A stretch of 64,000 nt of DNA from Pseudohalioglobus sediminis (GTDB lineage Bacteria; Pseudomonadota; Gammaproteobacteria; Pseudomonadales; Halieaceae). Position numbers and translations under genes: made by a program. Below the pieces are notes generated by a model. The model was not told the origin of the DNA and ran no database searches. It saw only the letters and a list, made by a program, of their open reading frames with translations. Position 1 is the stretch's first letter; every line of letters starts with the position of its first letter. Shown piece after piece: positions 9,086-19,742 of this stretch. The stretch spans positions 124,001-188,000 of the forward strand of contig NZ_VTUX01000004.1 of assembly GCF_008370495.1 (NCBI RefSeq). The letters run 5' to 3'.

Positions 9086-10180
9086 TTACCGGTCCGGCGT
9101 GACGCGGATAATCTTGCCACTGTCACCGTCCGTGAGCAGGTAGAGAGCACCCTGGGGACCCTCGCGGACATCGCGGATGCGTTCATCCAGCTCGCTGAAC
9201 AGCGACTCCTGCGCCACCACCTGTCCCTGCTCCATCTGCAGGCGACGCACCTCCCTGTCGACCAGGGCGCCAATAAACAGGTCGCCACGCCAGGCCGGGA
9301 ACGCCCGGCCACGGTAGATTGCCAGCCCCGAGGGCGCGATGCTGGGCACCCAGTAGAAAAGCGGGTCCGTGATCCCCGGGTGTGTGGTGAAGGGCGATAC
9401 GCGGGCCCCGGAGTAGTTCACCCCGTAGCTGGTGACCGGCCAGCCAAAATTGCTGCCCGGCGTGACCCGGTTCAGTTCATCGCCGCCCTTGGGGCCGTGC
9501 TCATGCAGGTAAATGTCCCCGCTGGTGGCGTCGAGGGCCAGGCCCTGTGGGTTGCGCAGGCCGTACGCGTAGACTTTCGGGTCACCGTCCCTGCCATCGG
9601 CAAACGGATTGTCGGCGGGTACGCTGCCATCACGGTTGATGCGAATGACCTTGCCCAGGTGGCCAAAGGTGTCCTGCGCCTGCTCGCGGTAGTCAAAGCC
9701 ATCACCCGTGGTCAGCAGCAGCGTGCCATCGCTCATTAGCAGCAGTCGGCCGCCGTAGTGCTGTGGGGTGGCCTTGGGCGTGGCGGCAGTAAAAATGGGG
9801 GTTACGTCCGCGAGCCTGTCGTCTTCAAGGGTGGCGCGAATCACCCTGGTAGCGTTGTTTTCCGGCTGTCCATGGGCGAAGGACAGGTAAATCGTACGGT
9901 TGTTGCCGAACTCCGGGTCGAGTACCACATCGAAGTAGCCGCCCTGGCCGGCGAAATACGTCTCGGGGGTGTTGGCCAGCGCGGGACCGACGCGGCCGTC
10001 AGCGCTGACGATGTGGAGACTGCCCTGGCGCGATGTCACCAGGTAACGCCCGTCCGGCAGGAAGGCGATGCTCCACGGGTAGGGAATGCCTGCGGCCACT
10101 GTGGTCAGGCTGTAGCTGTTCGCGGTGGCTACGGGGGCGGCCAGGATCAGGAGCAACAGGTAAAAGCAACGGGTCCGCAT
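9086..10180 (-). CDS. PQQ-dependent soluble sugar dehydrogenase (YliI/sorbosone dehydrogenase family)
   Basis: A 364-residue periplasmic protein with a signal peptide (1-20, cut after TANS or nearby). It shows the six-bladed beta-propeller signature of the soluble PQQ glucose/sorbosone dehydrogenase family: PWSIAFLPDGRYLVTSRQG near the N-terminus, LSFAHG, GGRLLLMSDGTLLLTTGD, and the conserved YGLRNPQGLALDATSGDIYLHEHG block with calcium/PQQ residues. The family oxidises aldose sugars to lactones and hands electrons to the respiratory chain. PQQ synthesis genes are not in this window. Confidence 0.88.
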   Translation of the reverse strand: MRTRCFYLLLLILAAPVATANSYSLTTVAAGIPYPWSIAFLPDGRYLVTSRQGSLHIVSADGRVGPALANTPETYFAGQGGYFDVVLDPEFGNNRTIYLSFAHGQPENNATRVIRATLEDDRLADVTPIFTAATPKATPQHYGGRLLLMSDGTLLLTTGDGFDYREQAQDTFGHLGKVIRINRDGSVPADNPFADGRDGDPKVYAYGLRNPQGLALDATSGDIYLHEHGPKGGDELNRVTPGSNFGWPVTSYGVNYSGARVSPFTTHPGITDPLFYWVPSIAPSGLAIYRGRAFPAWRGDLFIGALVDREVRRLQMEQGQVVAQESLFSELDERIRDVREGPQGALYLLTDGDSGKIIRVTPDR

Positions 10181-10246
10181 AAGTATCTCTTTGTTGTAGA
10201 GTGCTGGTGAATCATACTACGGGAAAAGCAATCGGGTAGCAGAGCA

Positions 10247-10702
10247 ATGTGGAACAGGATTCTGGCTTTCGCGGCCGGCACCATCAGTGCGTACATCACC
10301 GCGGTGCTGTTTATATCGCAGCTCAATATAGCGCGGATCACCGAACTGGGTTTTCCGGTGAGTTTTGCCGAGCGTATTGCCACCTTGCTCGATGACATTG
10401 GTGGCATGAGTCAGGTCTATCTGCCGCTGGTGGCCGTCGCACTGCTGGTTGCCTGGTTGTTTACCGGCCTGCTGCTCAGTCGTTTCGTGCGCCCTTCGGC
10501 TTTATTGTATGCCGCTGCCGGGTTTGTCGGCATTCTCGCCGTGCACTTGCTGATGAACAATTTGCTCGGCATTGCCCCGGTGGCGCCCACGCGGACGCCG
10601 ATTGGCCTGCTCAGCCAGGGCGCTGCCGGCGCAGTGGGCGGCTGGCTCTACTACGTGATGGTATCCGCAGCCGGGCTGGGTAACGGCTCTCGCGCCGACT
10701 GA
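10247..10702 (+). CDS. Small integral membrane protein, unknown function
   Basis: A 151-residue protein with four predicted membrane helices (about 5-25, 58-80, 85-107 and 125-146). No charged catalytic motif or known domain is visible. It is divergent from the PQQ sugar dehydrogenase (66 bp between starts) and converges on the gene at 10718 with a 15-bp gap. The ribosome binding site is weak. Function unknown. Confidence 0.6.
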   Translation: MWNRILAFAAGTISAYITAVLFISQLNIARITELGFPVSFAERIATLLDDIGGMSQVYLPLVAVALLVAWLFTGLLLSRFVRPSALLYAAAGFVGILAVHLLMNNLLGIAPVAPTRTPIGLLSQGAAGAVGGWLYYVMVSAAGLGNGSRAD

Positions 10703-10717
10703 GGCCCTGCCGCGGGC

Positions 10718-11320
10718 CTATTGCAGCGACGAACTGCCCGACAGGTTAATGCCCAGGGCCTGCAGCTGGCCGGCGAGCACGGGATCACCTGTGTCCAGCC
10801 AGCGCTGGTACAGCCCCATGACCTCTTCGGTGCTCAGCTCGTGTTCCACTGAACAGGCATTCGCCACCATTTCCAGCATTCTCGGGAACATTGTCGCCAG
10901 CTCGGCGAAGACATGCCGGTTGTGCCGCGCGTTACCGGCGAGGTAGTCATAGGCTCCACCGCCCATGCCCACCACGTAGTCCTGGCGTATGCCGCGACGG
11001 CGGAAACGCTGCGGGAAGAGGCTGCCGAGAAACAGCGCCATGTCACCCAGTTGTTGCAGCATCAGGCAGCGCTCGCGATCACTGGCGGCCTCCTGGGCGT
11101 CGCTGTACAGCAGAGCCAGCGGCCGCAGGTCGTAGCGCCCTTCCTCGTACAGGAACAGGTGCTCACTGCGGCCGAAGCGCTCCAGCATGTTACTGAGATA
11201 CCAGCAGGTGTCTGTATGCGGCGGCGGATCGAAGCGTTGGGCGTAGTCGTGCAGGCGCTCGCTGAAGTATGCCGCGAGCGTGGTCTCGGTCAGCGGCGGC
11301 TCGTTGGTGTATTCGCGCAT
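10718..11320 (-). CDS. Conserved hypothetical soluble protein
   Basis: A 200-residue cytosolic protein. The ATG at 11320 is preferred because a perfect AGGAGG sits 6 bases upstream; the frame extends to 11371 without support. It is mostly helical, with a Gly-rich stretch (VVGMGGGAYDYLAG) near the middle followed by an RHNRHVFAELATMFPRML helix. No known family motif is recognised with certainty. Its C-terminus ends in Ser-rich SGSSSLQ. It lies upstream of and divergent from the groESL region. Confidence 0.6.
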   Translation of the reverse strand: MREYTNEPPLTETTLAAYFSERLHDYAQRFDPPPHTDTCWYLSNMLERFGRSEHLFLYEEGRYDLRPLALLYSDAQEAASDRERCLMLQQLGDMALFLGSLFPQRFRRRGIRQDYVVGMGGGAYDYLAGNARHNRHVFAELATMFPRMLEMVANACSVEHELSTEEVMGLYQRWLDTGDPVLAGQLQALGINLSGSSSLQ

Positions 11321-11440
11321 GGCGGCCCTCCTGTTACCCCCCAAATATAAGAAAAATCCAATGCAAATCAACCGGGCAAGGGCCCGGGAATTGTCGCTGG
11401 AGAGACTCTCCGATTGTTATGGGTGACCCGGATGGTGCAG

Positions 11441-11512
11441 GGTCCTGCGGGGTCAACGGTTCAGGTGAGTATCCTGGCCGTTCGAACCCTGAACCGTTGA
11501 CCCCGCGGGACC
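11441..11512. repeat. 25-bp inverted repeat upstream of groES
   Basis: Arms 11441-11465 and 11488-11512 are reverse complements over 25 bp with one difference, which would be a G-U pair in RNA. The 22-base loop is 11466-11487. Each arm carries GGGGTCAACGGTTCAGG or its complement. No T-run follows, so a plain terminator is unlikely. It could be an RNA structure, a protein-binding site or a short dispersed palindromic repeat. Confidence 0.85.
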
Positions 11513-11592
11513 AAGGAGCCGAAATGGAATTGTCCTCTCGCCCCGGTGAGTGACTTGTCTTCGTTTCAGGCCAGGAAATTTTTTTACAGCGC

Positions 11593-11622
11593 CCCTTGAA
11601 TTTTTTTTAGCTGAACCTATGA
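11593..11622 (+). promoter_or_regulatory. Probable sigma-32 heat-shock promoter of groESL
   Basis: CCCTTGAA at 11593-11600 matches the sigma-32 -35 consensus (CNCTTGAA). After 14 bases comes ACCTATGA at 11615-11622, a partial match to the -10 consensus CCCCATNT. It lies about 77 bases before the groES start, as expected for groESL promoters. The -35 match is strong and the -10 weak. Confidence 0.55.
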
Positions 11623-11698
11623 CGCGAATCAGGGAGGCCCTATCGCGCCTCCCGGGCTTGATTGAATCGACAATTCGTTTGTAAAGGAGGATCGAATA

Positions 11699-13638
<1,940 letters not shown>

Positions 13639-13658
13639 TCCAGGGCTGTCCCCGTTCA

Positions 13659-13690
13659 CGCCCCGGCCGCCGGTGCCGGGGCGATTTCTG
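13659..13690 (+). terminator. Possible terminator after groEL
   Basis: A 9-bp GC-rich stem (13659-13667 with 13675-13683, loop CGCCGGT) follows the groEL stop by ~20 bases and is followed by ATTTCTG. The T-run is poor, so termination may be partial. Confidence 0.45.
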
Positions 13691-13757
13691 CAGCACCCGG
13701 CAAGATTCAACTCCCCCCGTTAAACTCGCGGGCCGGCACCTTCGCAGAGCCTTGCCG

Positions 13758-15024
13758 CTATCCAGCCGAATCGGCCCGCAGTTTGCGTCGCCGTGAATAC
13801 AGCCATACCAGCATGAGCATGGACAGCACCGCGAAACATAGCAGCGCGGGTGGGAAACTGTACCGGTCGGCGAGCCAGCCCATGGCCAGCGCTCCGAGTG
13901 CCGGGGCACCCATGGCCAGCATGGTCCACAGGCTCAAGACCCGTCCGCGGTAGGCATCATCTACCAGCAATTGTGCCAGTGCCTGGCTGGTGGTGCCGGC
14001 GACAGTGGTGATCAGGCTGACCAGTGCGATCACCACAACCACTGCCTGCAGGCTGGAGGCATAGCCGAGGCCGGCCACCAGGATCGCCCCGGTGGCCAGC
14101 GCCCCGCCGAGCAGACGCAGCAGGCGCTCCTCGCCGCTGCCCTGGCGACTGACCAGCAGCCCGCCCAATATCGAGCCCAGCCCGGCACCGGCGGTCAGTG
14201 TGGCCAGGGTGGTTGGCCCCCCGGACAGCAACTGCCCGGACAGGGCCGGCAGTAGTTCGATGACAGTGCGGCCCAGCAGCGCATTGACCAGGGTGAAGCC
14301 AAAGACCAGGCGAATGGGGGCGTGGCGACGGGTGTAATGCCAGCCGTCGGCCAGCTGCACCAGGAAGCGGTCATGCGCCGCTGACTCCGGGCCGCGCGGC
14401 GCGCCGGAAATGATCATCAGGAAGGGCAGGGCACAGAACATCAGCAGCGCGGCGGCGATAAAGGCCGCCTCGGCGTGGGCGACGCTCAGCAGCCAGGCGC
14501 CCAGTGCCGGCCCGAGTATGCGCGAGGTATTGAAGGTGATCGCGGAAAAGCCGATGGCGCTGGGCAGTGACTCGCGCGGTACCAGCGCGGGCACCAGGGC
14601 CAGCCGCAGCGGTGTGTGCGCCGAGGTGGCCACCCCCAGGGCGGTGGCAAACAGCAGCAAAGCGGGCAGGGCGTAGAGGTCCAGCAGCATGGCGGTAGCC
14701 GCGGCTGCCGCCACGGCACCCTGCAGGATCACGGTGATCAGCAGGCCGTTGCGCGGATTGACGCGGTCGGCAACGATGCCGAATACCGGGGACAGCACCA
14801 GCGCGGGTGCCAGCATGAGTCCGGCCACCGCGCCGACCCAGGTGGCCGACGCTGTCAGCTCCCAGGCGCTCCAGCCGAGCAGGAAGCGCAGCGTCCAGCT
14901 GCCCAGGGTGGAAAATACGCCGGCCGGAAAATATCGCCGGTAGTCAGCCGATCGAAACGCATTGCGATAACTGCGCTGATCGCGCCGGTGCGGGTCCCTG
15001 CTAGGAATGGGTATCGGGCTCCAT
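13758..15024 (-). CDS. MFS transporter with an apparent frameshift at the 5' end
   Basis: The frame 13758-14828 alone would begin at a GTG within the second membrane segment. Reading upstream in the same frame continues convincingly (YRNAFRSADYRRYFPAG ... LGSWTLRFLLGW), the expected first helix of an MFS carrier, but no ATG, GTG or TTG occurs before a stop at 15029-15027. An ATG at 15024 opens MEPDTHS and hits TAG; deleting one base near 15002 joins it to the MFS frame. So the gene either carries a 1-base insertion or the sequence has an error. The intact protein would have ~12 helices, like EntS/TetA-type exporters (drug or metabolite efflux). It follows the GDT1 gene by 28 bp. Confidence 0.75.
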
Positions 15025-15052
15025 GGTCAGATAGCGCTGGCGGGAAAAGACT

Positions 15053-15325
15053 TCAGGCGCGGTAGAGGGTGAACAGGCCGATGGCGATAAAACCGATACC
15101 GGCGATGTAGTGCAGCAGCTTCTCGTTAATGTACTCAGACAAAAGGCTGCCCGCCAGTACCCCTATTGCCGACGCCACGATCAGCGCGCCCGAGGCTGCC
15201 GCGAACACCAGGTACTTGTTGACCTCTTTGTCAGCGGCGAAAAGCATGGTCGCCAACTGGGTCTTGTCACCCAGTTCGGCGATAAAGACGGTGGCAAAAA
15301 CCGTGATGAAGATTTTCCAGTCCAT
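15053..15325 (-). CDS. TMEM165/GDT1 (UPF0016) family membrane protein, half-size
   Basis: A 90-residue protein with three membrane helices and the family motif E-x-G-D-K-T (AELGDKTQLATMLFA, residues 16-30). GDT1 proteins move Mn2+ or Ca2+ in exchange for protons; eukaryotic members hold two motif copies, while many bacterial genes encode single-motif halves that must pair. Only one copy is present here and no second half is adjacent, so a homodimer is likely. It lies between the TetR gene and the MFS gene on the same strand (47 and 28 bp gaps). Confidence 0.88.
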   Translation of the reverse strand: MDWKIFITVFATVFIAELGDKTQLATMLFAADKEVNKYLVFAAASGALIVASAIGVLAGSLLSEYINEKLLHYIAGIGFIAIGLFTLYRA

Positions 15326-15371
15326 TCAGTAATCCCGATGTTGTGGCGCTGATGGGAACAGGGTCCTTGCG

Positions 15372-16010
15372 TCAGCTGCTGAGCTTCGCGACCCGTTCCA
15401 GCATGCTGGTGATCTGTTCCCAGCCCGCCTCTGTGTCGAGGTCGACACCGTTGAAACTGGGTGCGCTGTTGGCGCGCAGAGCCAGGTAGTTTGCCGCCGC
15501 CTGCAGTATGAAGGCCTTGGCCATGTCGTCATCGTTGTGGAAGTCGGGGTCCTGGGTAATCAGTGCTTCATGCGACTCGCCCAGCTGTTTGCGCACTGCC
15601 TCCAGCAGGCCAGGCAATGTGGCGCCGGGCCGCAGATCATCAGACAGTACATGACAGGCGGCGGGGCGATTGCGCAGCATACTGGCATAATTGGCGCAGA
15701 TTTTCGCCAGCCGTTCACTGGTCGGTAGCTGGCGAAATTCGTCCAGATCGCCGCCGGCGATTTCCTCTGCCGTGGGCTTGAGGTCAGCACGACGCATCCA
15801 CGCTTCCGCCAGCCCTTCCAGCCCGCCAAAGTAATGATAGACCAGGCCTTTGCCCACGCCGGCTTCCGCCACCACGGCGTTGATGCCCAAACCGGTAACC
15901 CCTTCCTTGAGCAGCACGCGCTCAAAGGCATCGATAATTCGCTGCTGTGTCGCCTTCGCCTTGGCGCCTTTCTCGCGCTTGCCAGCGGGGTTTGTACTGG
16001 ACTTGCCCAA
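15372..16010 (-). CDS. TetR-family transcriptional regulator
   Basis: A 212-residue regulator. The N-terminal DNA-binding domain (about 22-70) has the TetR helix-turn-helix: RIIDAFERVLLKEGVTGLGINAVVAEAGVGKGLVYHYFGG. The C-terminal ligand domain is variable and gives no ligand clue. It is divergent from the TonB receptor gene, and the gap holds a palindrome-based operator, so it most likely represses that receptor, itself and possibly the downstream GDT1/MFS genes until a ligand binds. The Lys/Arg-rich N-terminal extension (KSSTNPAGKREKGAKAK) could add DNA contacts. Confidence 0.88.
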   Translation of the reverse strand: MGKSSTNPAGKREKGAKAKATQQRIIDAFERVLLKEGVTGLGINAVVAEAGVGKGLVYHYFGGLEGLAEAWMRRADLKPTAEEIAGGDLDEFRQLPTSERLAKICANYASMLRNRPAACHVLSDDLRPGATLPGLLEAVRKQLGESHEALITQDPDFHNDDDMAKAFILQAAANYLALRANSAPSFNGVDLDTEAGWEQITSMLERVAKLSS

Positions 16011-16087
16011 CCTGGATGCTCCGATGGTGATAGCGTTCGCAGTCTACAAGAGATCGCCGGAGATGACCTTATCGCCGTGTCAGGGCG

Positions 16088-16118
16088 GCGGTCAATAAAA
16101 AGTTGACCGCACGGTCAA
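16088..16118. promoter_or_regulatory. TetR-type operator: three CGGTCAA half-sites
   Basis: TTGACCGCACGGTCAA at 16103-16118 is a palindrome with 7-bp arms and a 2-bp centre. A third half-site, CGGTCAA at about 16089-16095, forms a second inverted pair with TTGACCG across a 7-base spacer. The site sits between the divergent TetR gene and TonB receptor gene. TTGACC can double as a -35 box with TATTCA 17 bases on (weak -10), so binding would block transcription. Confidence 0.75.
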
Positions 16119-16203
16119 TTTTAGGTATTCATAGCATCTCAATAATAACGAAAACCTTCCTGGGGCTACCCAGGGCAACGTAATCACATCAGAGGGCATC
16201 GCT

Positions 16204-18780
16204 ATGAATCCCGGGATCAACACTCGCTATCTGGCCCTGGCTGTCGCCATTGCCAGTGCACAACTATCGCAGCACGCTGCCGCACAAACATCCGGCGTGG
16301 ATTCGCTGGAAGAAGTGGTAGTAACGGCCAGGAAGCGCGTCGAAAGCGTGCAGGACGTACCTATTGCCATCGATGCCCTGGACGCCCAGCGTATCGCCCA
16401 GCTGGACATCGCCTCTACCCAGGACGTGGCTCGCTATACCCCGGCATTGACCTTCGACGTGGGCGCGCTGCCCAATGACACGCGGCCGTCCATCCGCGGC
16501 GTCAATGCCGCGCGCGGTCGCCCGAACGTCGCCATCCTGGTGGACTTCGTGGATGTTTCCAGTGAGGCGATGACGGTCGCCGGCGGCGGCATTACCGCCA
16601 ACCTGCGACTGCTGGACATGGAGCGAGTGGAAGTGGTGAAGGGGCCGCAGAGCGTGCTCTACGGCCGCGGCGCCTTCTCCGGCGCGGTGAACTACATCAC
16701 CCGCCGGCCTAGCGAAGAATTCGAAGGCAGCGTCGACGGTGACTACGATGAGCACGGCACGTATCGCCTCGGCCTGTCGATGTCGGGTCCGCTGGTTAGC
16801 GACACCCTGCTCGGGCGCCTGACCCTGTCCAGCTACGACCAGTCGGGCTGGTACGACAATCCCAACACCGGAGCGGAACTGGGTGACGGTGACTCCCAGG
16901 GGGGATCGCTGGCCCTGCAGTGGAACATTAACGAAGAGTTCAGTGCCTACTTCCGGGCCGAGCATTCGGAAGATGAGTTCAGCCCGCGTGCCGAGGCCTT
17001 TGTGCGTTCCGTGAGCGAGCAGTTTGATCCCGCAGTGAATTTCCTGGCCACGGGAACGGTTACCGACAATGCGACCCAGCTGCCTTACGCGTTTGATGGC
17101 ACAGCCTGTAACGGAGCCGACCGCCAGCAACCCTACTGGGACAGCTTTGGCATGGGGCCTGCCTGCCGGCCGATCGTTACCGGCGAACTGTCAGCCAGGG
17201 AAAAGGATATTGATCTCAGTGCGGACCCGCGCACCGGCAGGGACTTCAAGGGCTCTGAGGTAGACAACACCCGGCTGCACCTGGAGTTGAGCTGGGCGAA
17301 CGATACGTTCGCCGTCAATTACCTGTTTGGTTACACCGACAACCAGTTGCAGATGCAGCAGGATTTCGACATGACCGACTACAGCATCTTCGGCATGCCG
17401 GGCTTCGGCAGCCAGTTCGGGATGTCCGCCATGTCGCAGCAACAGGTGGACACCGAGCAGTGGAACCATGAAATCAGGGTTGCCGGTGATCACAACCGCT
17501 GGCACTGGATGGTCAGCGCGCTGTACTGGCAGGAAGACATGGATGTGGCCTTTGATGACGAGTGGTGGCTGCGTGAAGGCGCCGACAAGCAATCTGTGCT
17601 CGATCTGTTCAATGAGTTCGTATTCTTCTACCTGCCGCCTCCGGGCATCACGGAGATCGCCACCGGCCCGGGCAACACCCCGGCCACGCCGCTGGCCCGC
17701 GAAACCGAGCACTGGTCACTGGCCGGCAGCCTGGCCTATGACCTGACAGAATCCCTGACCTTCACCTTCGAGGGCCGTTATATCGACGAAACCATCGACT
17801 ACCGAGGGCGCGCTGAGGATGTCTCCTTCTTCTCCCTGTTCGGCAGCGACCCCGCGTGGGGCTTTATTTTCGGCCCTGGCCAGATGACCGAGAACTCGGT
17901 CAGCGAGACGGAGTTTGTTCCGCGGGCGATTGTTGACTGGTCGCTGGATGATAACCAGTTGCTCTACGTCTCCGCGGCCAAGGGCTTCAAGCCCGGCGGC
18001 GTGTCCACGGTCGATGCCAATGGCGACGTGTCTACTGGCGAGTACAAGCCGGAAGAACTCTGGGCTTATGAACTCGGCTACAAGTCGCTGTGGCGCGACG
18101 ACAGTATTCGCTTCAACGCGGCCGTGTTCTATTACGACTACACCGACCAGCAGGTGCCGTACTTCTTTACCGACCCCGCTACCGGCCTGCTGAATACCAC
18201 CGTGCTCAATGCCGGTGAAACCGAGGTCAAGGGCGCCGAGTTCGAACTGGTGTGGAACTCGATCCTGCTTGATGGGCTGTCGATTACCACCTCCTATGTG
18301 TACTCGGACTCCGAGTACTCCGATTTCAATACCCGTGAAATCCTGCTGGAAGCGGGCGGTGTGCCGGATGCCAACTCATTAGCCCTTGCCGGTAACAGCG
18401 ACGCTGATTTCAGCGGCAACCAGGTGATAAATGCGCCGGAACACGCGGCCTTGCTTGCCGGGCGCTATGAATTCGGCCTCGGTGACTGGGACAGCTACGT
18501 GGAACTTATCGGAAACTACCAGTCCAAGCGCTACGTCGACCTGGGCAACCGCGCCTGGCTGCCGTCTCGCTGGATAGCAGACTTCTATGCGGGCATCGGC
18601 AACGACACCTGGGACGCCACGCTCTATGTCACCAACCTGTTTGACGAGGACAAAGCGGACAGCGGCGTGACCAATGTGGACTACGGTCTGCTGCCGGACA
18701 CCCAGAGCGTGACCTCAGCGGCGAATGTGGTACTGCCCAAGCCACGCACCTTTGGCATTCGCGCCAGCTACCGGTTCTGA
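16204..18780 (+). CDS. TonB-dependent receptor
   Basis: An 858-residue outer-membrane receptor. A signal peptide (1-27, cut after AAA) is followed by a TonB box-like LEEVVVTARKR (35-45), a plug domain (about 50-165; GVNAARGRPNVAIL and VEVVKGPQSVLYGRGAFSGAVNYITRRP) and a 22-strand barrel ending in RASYRF. The divergence and the plug sequence match the large IPR of marine TonB receptors seen with hydrophobic-compound catabolism rather than classic siderophore receptors; substrate unknown. It is regulated, by inference, by the divergent TetR protein. The next gene starts 2 bases after its stop, so the two are co-translated or at least co-transcribed. Confidence 0.92.
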   Translation: MNPGINTRYLALAVAIASAQLSQHAAAQTSGVDSLEEVVVTARKRVESVQDVPIAIDALDAQRIAQLDIASTQDVARYTPALTFDVGALPNDTRPSIRGVNAARGRPNVAILVDFVDVSSEAMTVAGGGITANLRLLDMERVEVVKGPQSVLYGRGAFSGAVNYITRRPSEEFEGSVDGDYDEHGTYRLGLSMSGPLVSDTLLGRLTLSSYDQSGWYDNPNTGAELGDGDSQGGSLALQWNINEEFSAYFRAEHSEDEFSPRAEAFVRSVSEQFDPAVNFLATGTVTDNATQLPYAFDGTACNGADRQQPYWDSFGMGPACRPIVTGELSAREKDIDLSADPRTGRDFKGSEVDNTRLHLELSWANDTFAVNYLFGYTDNQLQMQQDFDMTDYSIFGMPGFGSQFGMSAMSQQQVDTEQWNHEIRVAGDHNRWHWMVSALYWQEDMDVAFDDEWWLREGADKQSVLDLFNEFVFFYLPPPGITEIATGPGNTPATPLARETEHWSLAGSLAYDLTESLTFTFEGRYIDETIDYRGRAEDVSFFSLFGSDPAWGFIFGPGQMTENSVSETEFVPRAIVDWSLDDNQLLYVSAAKGFKPGGVSTVDANGDVSTGEYKPEELWAYELGYKSLWRDDSIRFNAAVFYYDYTDQQVPYFFTDPATGLLNTTVLNAGETEVKGAEFELVWNSILLDGLSITTSYVYSDSEYSDFNTREILLEAGGVPDANSLALAGNSDADFSGNQVINAPEHAALLAGRYEFGLGDWDSYVELIGNYQSKRYVDLGNRAWLPSRWIADFYAGIGNDTWDATLYVTNLFDEDKADSGVTNVDYGLLPDTQSVTSAANVVLPKPRTFGIRASYRF

Positions 18781-18782
18781 TC

Positions 18783-19724
18783 ATGGACGCTTCACTGACA
18801 GAGACACAGCCGACCGCCGGCAGATTTGCCGGCGCCCTGCGCCGACCGCCGGTGCTCGGGCTGATGCTGTTACTGCTCATGGTGGCGGAAAAGATGTTGG
18901 CCCACACCTACACGGTGATCACCATTTACGTATTGCCGGCGCCGTGGAAATACTGGGTCCCCGGCCTTATCGGCTGCCTGGGTGTTTGGCTGATCATCCG
19001 CGGCATGGGCAAGGATGAGGTCAAGGGCACCATACAGGGCTACCTGGGTGCGGTGCTGGTGTGGATGTCCTGGTTCGAGAGCGGGCTGCCACTGCTGGCC
19101 CGATACGAGGAGATTCCGACCTTCCTGCCCGAGGAGGGCAACAGGATGGCGGGCCTGCTCGGCGAGCACGTGCTGCTGCAGGCCAGCGGGATTTTCTGCC
19201 TGGTGACACTGTTGTTCATCATGCTGAACAAGGATGTACGCTGCCGCATGCTGCTGTGGATCCGCCGCCGCATCGGCCTGGAAGTGGTGGGCAAACCAAC
19301 CCAGGGCTATCGGCCCAACGTCGCCCGGGTCGCGGCCTTTGAATACTTCTACGTGACCTGGTTCATGTACGTGGTGATGCTGATACTGATCGATCCGAGG
19401 TTGTTCGGCCTGTATCACCCGGTCACCTATATCGGATCAATCCTGATCGTGATGTGGGGGATATACCTGGCGTTCAAGCTGACACAGCAGCGCGAGGTGG
19501 GTCTGAGCATACGTTATGCGATCGGTACTGTGGGCGTGCTCTGGTTCATCCCCGAGATGGCCGCCCTGTACGAGGTGCTCTACGAGTTTTATCTCTACGT
19601 GGATAAACACCCTGTTGCCATGGCAGTGGTGCTGGCCGTCTTCATCTTTATCCTGCGGGTGTTGTGGACAACACCCATTGACGCGAAAACAGGGCGTTCC
19701 GCCAGCGTCTCCGGCAGACGCTAG
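18783..19724 (+). CDS. Polytopic membrane protein linked to a TonB receptor
   Basis: A 313-residue inner-membrane protein with about eight hydrophobic segments from residue 25 to 300 and short charged loops. A motif-like region 'HTYTVITIYVLPAPWKYWVPG' follows helix 1. I recognise no transporter family. Its start lies 2 bp after the receptor stop, which implies a role in moving or sensing the same compound, perhaps across the inner membrane. Another possibility is an electron-transfer membrane subunit, though no paired-His haem pattern stands out. Function unknown. Confidence 0.7.
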   Translation: MDASLTETQPTAGRFAGALRRPPVLGLMLLLLMVAEKMLAHTYTVITIYVLPAPWKYWVPGLIGCLGVWLIIRGMGKDEVKGTIQGYLGAVLVWMSWFESGLPLLARYEEIPTFLPEEGNRMAGLLGEHVLLQASGIFCLVTLLFIMLNKDVRCRMLLWIRRRIGLEVVGKPTQGYRPNVARVAAFEYFYVTWFMYVVMLILIDPRLFGLYHPVTYIGSILIVMWGIYLAFKLTQQREVGLSIRYAIGTVGVLWFIPEMAALYEVLYEFYLYVDKHPVAMAVVLAVFIFILRVLWTTPIDAKTGRSASVSGRR

Positions 19725-19742
19725 CAGGCGGCCCCGGCGATG

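Larger units (their letters stand above)
11321..11698. other. Upstream region of groESL (no gene)
   Basis: This 378-base stretch holds a long inverted repeat (11441-11512), a possible nine-codon ORF at 11524-11553 with an AAGGAG ribosome binding site (product MELSSRPGE), a sigma-32-like promoter (11593-11622), a short hairpin in the groES leader (GGGAGGC at 11632-11638 pairing with GCCTCCC at 11647-11653) and the strong groES ribosome binding site. No CIRCE element (the HrcA operator) was found. Confidence 0.55.
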
